17,977 bases of DNA from CAWJHE01 sp964614855 (GTDB lineage: Bacteria > Chloroflexota > Anaerolineae > Anaerolineales > UBA4823), in contig CAZTMX010000043.1 of assembly GCA_964614855.1 (NCBI GenBank), forward strand, positions 1-17,977, read 5' to 3'. The translations under genes and the position numbers were made by a program. How positions within the stretch are numbered: the stretch's first letter is position 1; every line of letters starts with the position of its first letter. Shown one piece after another: positions 14,536 through 17,977 of the stretch. The notes below the pieces were generated by a model. That model was not told the DNA's origin. It was given only the letters and a program-made list of their open reading frames with translations, and did no database searches.

Positions 14536-15538
14536 AGCGGTTGCGAATATTTGGCACCAGGTATTCGCCAAAAGAGCGATCAAGATCATACTCGGGCTGC
14601 CAACCCCAATCCCGGCGCGCATCGTTGTCATTGAGCCCTGCCGGCCAGCTATCCACGATGCCCTGGCGCTTTAGATCGGGTTTATAAGTAATTTGGGCCT
14701 CGGGAAAATATTTTAACACCTGCTGGCGAAATTCTTCAGCCGACAGGCTGTAACTGGTGATATTGTAAACCCTGCGCGTCAGCCTGTCTGGGGGCGCAGC
14801 AGCTAATCTTAACAATGCAGTTACCGCATCGGGCATGGCCATGAATGGGATGGTCGTATCTTCGCGCACAAAACATGCATACGGTACCCCCTTTGCTGCC
14901 GCGTGCAGCATTTCGGGTCCATAATCACTGGTGCCTCCGCTGGGCACAGTGTATGCGCTGATCAAACCCGGAAAGCGCAAGCTGCGGAAATCCAACATCA
15001 CCGGTCGCTCCGCTGCCAGTTGGCGGTAGTGCTGGCAAAAGTAAGTGCCCAGCATCTCACAATACAGCTTATTACAGCCGTACATGGTGCGCGGATAATT
15101 CCACTCCCATTCGCGCACATGCGGATATTGAGCTTTTAGCTGCAAGTCGGGCATGCCGTAAGCGGCTATCGAACTGGGAAAGAGAAAACGCACGGGGTCG
15201 TTTCGCCATTGGGATTGCTCTGAAGCCAGCTTAAGCAGCCCCAGCGTGCCTTCTACATTGACCTGGTGCGCCAACTCAGGCGTAAACTCAGCCCGTGTGG
15301 AAAGCAAAGCCGCCAGGTGATAGATGGTGGCGATCTCATACTCGCTTACCAGGCGTGCCAGCAAACCCTGATCCATCAAATCACCCTGTACATGCGTGAC
15401 AGATTTCGATATTTCTGCAGGTAATGGTCTCAAATCCAGTGTGATGATCTGGGTTTCTCCCTGTTGCAGGAGACTGCGTATCAGGGCATCGCCGATTTCC
15501 CCTGCCGCACCAGTGATCAAAATCCCTCTTTTGCGCAT
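14528..15538 (-). CDS. NAD-dependent epimerase/dehydratase (extended SDR), L-threonine 3-dehydrogenase-like
   Basis: The protein is 336 residues from ATG 15538-15536, with SD AAAGGAG about 5 nt upstream. The Rossmann motif is GAAGEIG (10-16). The active-site Ser lies in PSSIAAYG (121-128) and the YxxxK pair is Y153/K157. The stretch FRSLRFPGLISAYTVPSGGT and the following SDYGPEM resemble SDR-type L-threonine 3-dehydrogenases. NDNDARRDWGWQPEYDL is the general C-terminal epimerase motif. The likely reaction is NAD-dependent oxidation of L-threonine to 2-amino-3-ketobutyrate, or a sugar-nucleotide epimerisation; I favour the former at moderate confidence. No kbl gene for 2-amino-3-ketobutyrate ligase is adjacent. 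It overlaps the S51-like gene by 8 nt. Confidence 0.85.
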   Translation of the reverse strand: MRKRGILITGAAGEIGDALIRSLLQQGETQIITLDLRPLPAEISKSVTHVQGDLMDQGLLARLVSEYEIATIYHLAALLSTRAEFTPELAHQVNVEGTLGLLKLASEQSQWRNDPVRFLFPSSIAAYGMPDLQLKAQYPHVREWEWNYPRTMYGCNKLYCEMLGTYFCQHYRQLAAERPVMLDFRSLRFPGLISAYTVPSGGTSDYGPEMLHAAAKGVPYACFVREDTTIPFMAMPDAVTALLRLAAAPPDRLTRRVYNITSYSLSAEEFRQQVLKYFPEAQITYKPDLKRQGIVDSWPAGLNDNDARRDWGWQPEYDLDRSFGEYLVPNIRNRYA

Positions 15539-15573
15539 TTTTTCTCCTTTTAGATAATGTCAAACGGATGATA

Positions 15574-15601
15574 GATGGTTGTTTGTTTTCTTTCAACCAT
15601 C
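15574..15601 (-). promoter_or_regulatory. Inverted repeat in the SDR gene leader
   Basis: GATGGTTG (15574-15581) and CAACCATC (15594-15601) form a perfect 8-bp inverted repeat with a 12-nt loop. It lies 36 nt upstream of the SDR ATG. There is no U-run. It may be an operator or an RNA hairpin in the 5' leader. Confidence 0.5.
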
Positions 15602-15614
15602 CCCAGGTGAAAGA

Positions 15615-15647
15615 ATTTTATGGATTAATTCTACTTCAGCTTGTCAA
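15615..15647 (-). promoter_or_regulatory. Weak promoter candidate for the SDR gene
   Basis: The minus strand has a perfect TTGACA (15647-15642) and TAAAAT (15620-15615), but the spacer is 21 bp, too long for a standard sigma-70 promoter. TAGAAT within the spacer is an alternative -10 with a poor -35. The general area is probably where transcription starts, but the exact elements are unsure. Confidence 0.3.
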
Positions 15648-15695
15648 TTTTGAGAAAGATTGGCCAACCCTTTTTCTGCAAAGCAAAATTCATAG

Positions 15696-15701
15696 TAAAC
15701 T
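15696..15701 (+). promoter_or_regulatory. Putative -10 box for a leaderless lipoprotein transcript
   Basis: TAAACT ends exactly 6 nt before the ATG at 15708, so transcription would start at the A of the ATG. No SD is present. A -35 element is not obvious. It is the same arrangement as at era. Confidence 0.4.
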
Positions 15702-15707
15702 AAATCC

Positions 15708-16499
15708 ATGAGAAAGTCTAATCTCTCAATTCCAGCAATATTTTTGACCTTTTTCCTGTTGCTGATATCTGCCGGCTGCCAACCCTTATCCACCCCGCTG
15801 CCGCCTTTACCCACGCAAACACCAGGCGCGCCTACGGCAACCGCTACCGCCACCGTGGTGTGGTTTCCTCCCACCGCTACCTACACTCCATTGCCCATGT
15901 CCACCATTGTGATAGCCCCCACCCCAGATCTCAGCCCCCAGTACAGCCAGGTGTTCCTGAGCGATAATTTCTCCGATCCTACCAACTGGACGCAAGGCAG
16001 GTACCCCAACGGCACGGTCGCAGCCGGCATGGATGAACTATCACTGGCGGTTAACCAGGAGCGCGGGTACATCTCCAGCCTGCTGCAGGGGGTTACCCTG
16101 GATAATTTTTACCTGGAGATTACAGCCAGTCCCAGTATTTGCCGTGCGGGGGATGAATTTGGCGTCTTATTTCGCATGAAATCTGCACAGGATTTTTACC
16201 GCTTTGCTATAAACTGCAACGGCCAGGCACGCGTAGACCGCATCTTGGGGGGAACAGCCACTGCACCGCAACCCCTGAGCTATAAAGGCCCCATTCCGCG
16301 CGGCGCCCCCAGTTCTTCCCGCCTGGGTATCTGGGCTAAAGATCAAGAGATTCGTTTTTATGTCAACAATGAATTTCTCTTTAGCGTCAGAGATACATCT
16401 CTATTTAGCGGAAGCCTGGGTCTATTTGTCAGAAGCGCCACCCCCGATTCTGTCACAGTAAATTTTTCAGACCTCGTGGTATATGAGGTAGACGAGTAA
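15708..16499 (+). CDS. Lipoprotein with a Pro/Thr-rich linker and a concanavalin/LamG-like domain
   Basis: The protein is 263 residues. The signal peptide MRKSNLSIPAIFLTFFLLLI ends in the lipobox SAGC, with the lipidated Cys at 24. A Pro/Thr/Ala-rich linker (about 28-75) follows, typical of Chloroflexota surface proteins. Residues about 83-262 form a beta-rich domain opening LSDNFSDPTNWTQG and containing RAGDEFGVLFRMKS and SSRLGIWAKDQEIRFYVNNE, as in concanavalin/LamG or DUF1080-like beta-sandwich domains. Such domains often bind carbohydrates, but no catalytic residues can be assigned. The ATG has no SD; a TAAACT box 6 nt upstream suggests a leaderless transcript. The methyltransferase gene begins 3 or 27 nt downstream, depending on its start. 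Confidence 0.82.
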   Translation: MRKSNLSIPAIFLTFFLLLISAGCQPLSTPLPPLPTQTPGAPTATATATVVWFPPTATYTPLPMSTIVIAPTPDLSPQYSQVFLSDNFSDPTNWTQGRYPNGTVAAGMDELSLAVNQERGYISSLLQGVTLDNFYLEITASPSICRAGDEFGVLFRMKSAQDFYRFAINCNGQARVDRILGGTATAPQPLSYKGPIPRGAPSSSRLGIWAKDQEIRFYVNNEFLFSVRDTSLFSGSLGLFVRSATPDSVTVNFSDLVVYEVDE

Positions 16500-16526
16500 C
16501 CGTTGAGCTCCGTTTCGAGACTACTT

Positions 16527-17375
16527 ATGTCCCCAAGAACCCTTCGCAATAAATTGAACGATTTGGATGGAAAAAGCTGGATCAAATTCCAAAAATCCTG
16601 GTTTGTCCACAATCCACCCCGCAGGCGTAAAGAAGTGCTGCAGCACCCGGCAAAATTTCCAGAAACCCTGGCGCAGGAATTTATCGAATTTTTTACCAAG
16701 CGCGGGCAAGTTATCCTGGATCCCATGGCTGGATCAGGCAGCAGCCTGGTTGCAGCCTTGCGCAGCGGTCGGCACAGCTACGGCATCGAGCTCAATCCAA
16801 GATACGCCCAAATGGCGGAACAGGCAGTCCAACAAGAACAAACCCGGCTAATGTCTTTGGATGCGTCGCAACACGGCAGCGGTTTGGTTGCACGGACGAT
16901 CCTGGGAAATGCAGCCGATATCGCCCTGCATGTGCAAACCCATGCCATCCCGCCCATTGATTACGTGATCACCTCCCCACCCTATTGGGATATGCTGCAC
17001 GCCAGGGGCGCCAAAACCCAAAGCAAAAGACGGCAGTCTGAAGAATTGGATGTGTACTATTCGGATGATGAACAGGACCTGGGGAATATTTCAGATTACC
17101 AGGAGTTTCTGAGCAGCCTGTGCCAGATTTATGTCTTGTTAAAACCCCACCTAAAGGCCAAAGCCTACCTGACAATTATCGTTAAAAACGTCAAAAAAGG
17201 CGGTGTGATGTACCCTCTGGCCTGGGATATAGCTCGTGCTCTATCGGGCGTGTACACCCTTAAAGATGAGCGCATCTGGTGCCAGGATGATATTCGCCTG
17301 GCGCCTTATGGTCTGGGAAACGCCTGGGTAAGCAACACCTTTCACCATTACTGCTTGCAATTTCGCAATGAGTAA
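16527..17375 (+). CDS. Orphan SPPYW-type DNA methyltransferase
   Basis: The protein is 282 residues from ATG 16527; a TTG at 16503 gives 290, and neither has a convincing SD. AdoMet-binding motif I is DPMAGSG (65-71), followed by GIELNPRY (86-93). Catalytic motif IV is TSPPYW (149-154), most usual in m4C enzymes but also present in some m6A enzymes. Motif I precedes motif IV directly, as in gamma-type order. HPAKFPETLAQEFIEFF (about 40-56) fits motif X. There is no long target-recognition insert. A Ser/Asp-rich segment (about 170-190) follows motif IV. No endonuclease gene is nearby, so it is an orphan in this window. An RNA substrate cannot be excluded. Confidence 0.82.
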   Translation: MSPRTLRNKLNDLDGKSWIKFQKSWFVHNPPRRRKEVLQHPAKFPETLAQEFIEFFTKRGQVILDPMAGSGSSLVAALRSGRHSYGIELNPRYAQMAEQAVQQEQTRLMSLDASQHGSGLVARTILGNAADIALHVQTHAIPPIDYVITSPPYWDMLHARGAKTQSKRRQSEELDVYYSDDEQDLGNISDYQEFLSSLCQIYVLLKPHLKAKAYLTIIVKNVKKGGVMYPLAWDIARALSGVYTLKDERIWCQDDIRLAPYGLGNAWVSNTFHHYCLQFRNE

Positions 17376-17391
17376 GAAGCAGAGTATTTTT

Positions 17392-17410
17392 ACACAAATT
17401 GTGTTATACT
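17392..17410 (+). promoter_or_regulatory. Candidate promoter with overlapping palindrome, upstream of RNase J
   Basis: TATACT (17405-17410) with TGT before it is an extended -10 (TGnTATACT). Immediately upstream, ACACAA-A-TTGTGT (17392-17404) is a perfect 6-bp inverted repeat with a 1-nt centre, an operator-like arrangement. No good -35 is visible. Transcription from here would give a leader of about 220 nt before the RNase J ATG. Confidence 0.5.
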
Positions 17411-17481
17411 CTTCCTAACAATAACGCATTCATCCAATCGCTGTAAGTATCTGATTCCCCCGCTCGACCTCCCGTCTCGCA

Positions 17482-17498
17482 AAGAATCCAGAATTCTT
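17482..17498 (+). promoter_or_regulatory. Small hairpin in the RNase J leader
   Basis: AAGAAT (17482-17487) pairs with ATTCTT (17493-17498). ATTCTT also forms part of TCTTC-A-GAAGA, which gives an alternative pairing. A further GGTTTGGC/GCCAGCC hairpin lies at 17509-17526. The leader is strongly structured; its role is unknown. Confidence 0.4.
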
Positions 17499-17548
17499 CA
17501 GAAGACCCGGTTTGGCTTTGCCAGCCGAGTATCGTGTTGATATGTAGC

Positions 17549-17588
17549 GTTTGAACATACATCGTGTTCACACGATGTGTGCTCAAAC
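17549..17588 (+). promoter_or_regulatory. Long, nearly perfect hairpin in the RNase J leader
   Basis: GTTTGA (17549-17554), a mismatch, CATACATCGTG (17556-17566), the tetraloop TTCA, CACGATGTGTG (17571-17581), a mismatch and TCAAAC (17583-17588) form a stem of 6 plus 11 pairs with one G-U wobble. It ends 50 nt before the RNase J ATG. There is no U-run, so it is not an intrinsic terminator. It is a candidate RNase processing or autoregulation site; this role is inference. Confidence 0.65.
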
Positions 17589-17638
17589 AAAGGTTATTGG
17601 TATAGATTAATCAGTAAAGGAAGTAAGTACAGTTCACT

Positions 17639-17977
17639 ATGAACAAACAATTAAAGATCATTCCCCTGGGCGGCCTGGGGGAAGTAGGCAAGAATATGAC
17701 CGTTTTAGAATACGGCCGCAACCAAATTATTATAGATTGCGGGGTGATGTTCCCCGAGAGCGATTTACACGGCATCGACCTGGTTTTACCGCAATTCGAT
17801 TATATCGTGCAGAACCAGGGAACATTACGCGGCGTCATCCTCACCCACGGGCACCAGGATCACATCGGGGGTTTACCCTATCTGCTGAAACGACTGCAAC
17901 CCGTGGATGGCGGTGTGCCGGTTTTCGGTACTGGGCTGACCATTGGAATGGTCGGGCAAAAAATGGAAGAGATGGGG
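17639..17977 (+). CDS. rnj: Ribonuclease J, N-terminal part (cut by window edge)
   Basis: The first 113 codons are present. The start MNKQLKIIPLGGLGEVGKNM is the typical RNase J opening, and THGHQDHIGG (69-78) is the metallo-beta-lactamase HxHxDH zinc motif. The usual HGHEDH has Gln in place of Glu here. RNase J is a dual endo/5'-3' exoribonuclease that processes rRNA and degrades mRNA; it is the usual RNA-decay enzyme of bacteria lacking RNase E. The ATG lacks a well-spaced SD: the AAGGAAG is about 18 nt upstream. A structured leader of about 220 nt precedes it. The rest of the protein, including beta-CASP and C-terminal domains, lies beyond the window. Confidence 0.93.
   Translation, partial: MNKQLKIIPLGGLGEVGKNMTVLEYGRNQIIIDCGVMFPESDLHGIDLVLPQFDYIVQNQGTLRGVILTHGHQDHIGGLPYLLKRLQPVDGGVPVFGTGLTIGMVGQKMEEMG

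Noticed and set aside
16503..16526. TTG start for the methyltransferase
   Set aside because: There is no SD at a suitable distance, and the extra eight residues precede the first recognisable conserved segment. The ATG at 16527 is preferred but not proven.
17376..17638. tRNA or known riboswitch in the RNase J leader
   Set aside because: No cloverleaf, TTCGA-type T-loop with acceptor stem, or recognisable riboswitch core is visible.

Overview
This window looks like chromosomal housekeeping DNA from a member of the Chloroflexota, most likely class Anaerolineae. That placement is an inference from protein style: the RpoB form, the two-domain S51-like protein, the Pro/Thr-linked lipoprotein, and mixed ATG/GTG/TTG starts at roughly 50% GC. 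It is not a database match. I see no mobile element, CRISPR array, rRNA or tRNA, and no stretch over 300 bases without a gene.

Layout. (1) Positions 1-3347, minus strand: the str operon rpsL-rpsG-fusA-tuf (tuf cut by the window edge). It has its own promoter (TTGACG-17-TAAAAT) and a leader of about 155 nt with two hairpins. (2) 3378-7514, minus: rpoB as a stand-alone unit behind a near-consensus promoter (TTGACC-17-TATAAT) and a leader of about 195 nt. rpoC is not downstream of rpoB and rplJ/rplL are not upstream. (3) 7563-8489, plus: era, divergent from rpoB, with a -10 box placed so that its mRNA may be leaderless. (4) 8498-10877, minus: a translationally coupled set of ECF sigma factor, zinc-finger anti-sigma factor and membrane protein with a bactofilin-like repeat domain. 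It is preceded by an ECF-type promoter candidate, which suggests autoregulation. (5) 10905-15538, minus: two gene groups, SDR epimerase/threonine-dehydrogenase-like plus S51-like protein, then beta-hydroxyacid dehydrogenase plus YitT-family membrane protein plus lipoprotein. (6) 15696-17977, plus: a lipoprotein with a possible leaderless start, an orphan SPPYW DNA methyltransferase, and the first third or less of a ribonuclease J gene behind a highly structured leader of about 220 nt.

How it fits together. The first half is translation and transcription machinery (S12, S7, EF-G, EF-Tu, RNA polymerase beta, and Era for 30S assembly). The second half is envelope and accessory function. The sigma/anti-sigma/beta-helix set resembles an envelope-sensing regulatory unit. 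RNase J would degrade and process RNA, and its structured leader could be a self-regulation site.

Start sites were corrected where a Shine-Dalgarno (SD) sequence or a stop/start overlap decides them: rpsL (GTG at 3157), rpoB (ATG at 7286), the bactofilin-like gene (GTG at 9604), the anti-sigma gene (ATG at 10155), and others noted in the entries. I saw no single clearly new system. The points most worth checking are the RpoB insertion and its Arg529-to-Thr change, the missing rpoC, the S51-CysRS-tail fusion, the ECF operon, and the structured leaders of rpsL and RNase J.
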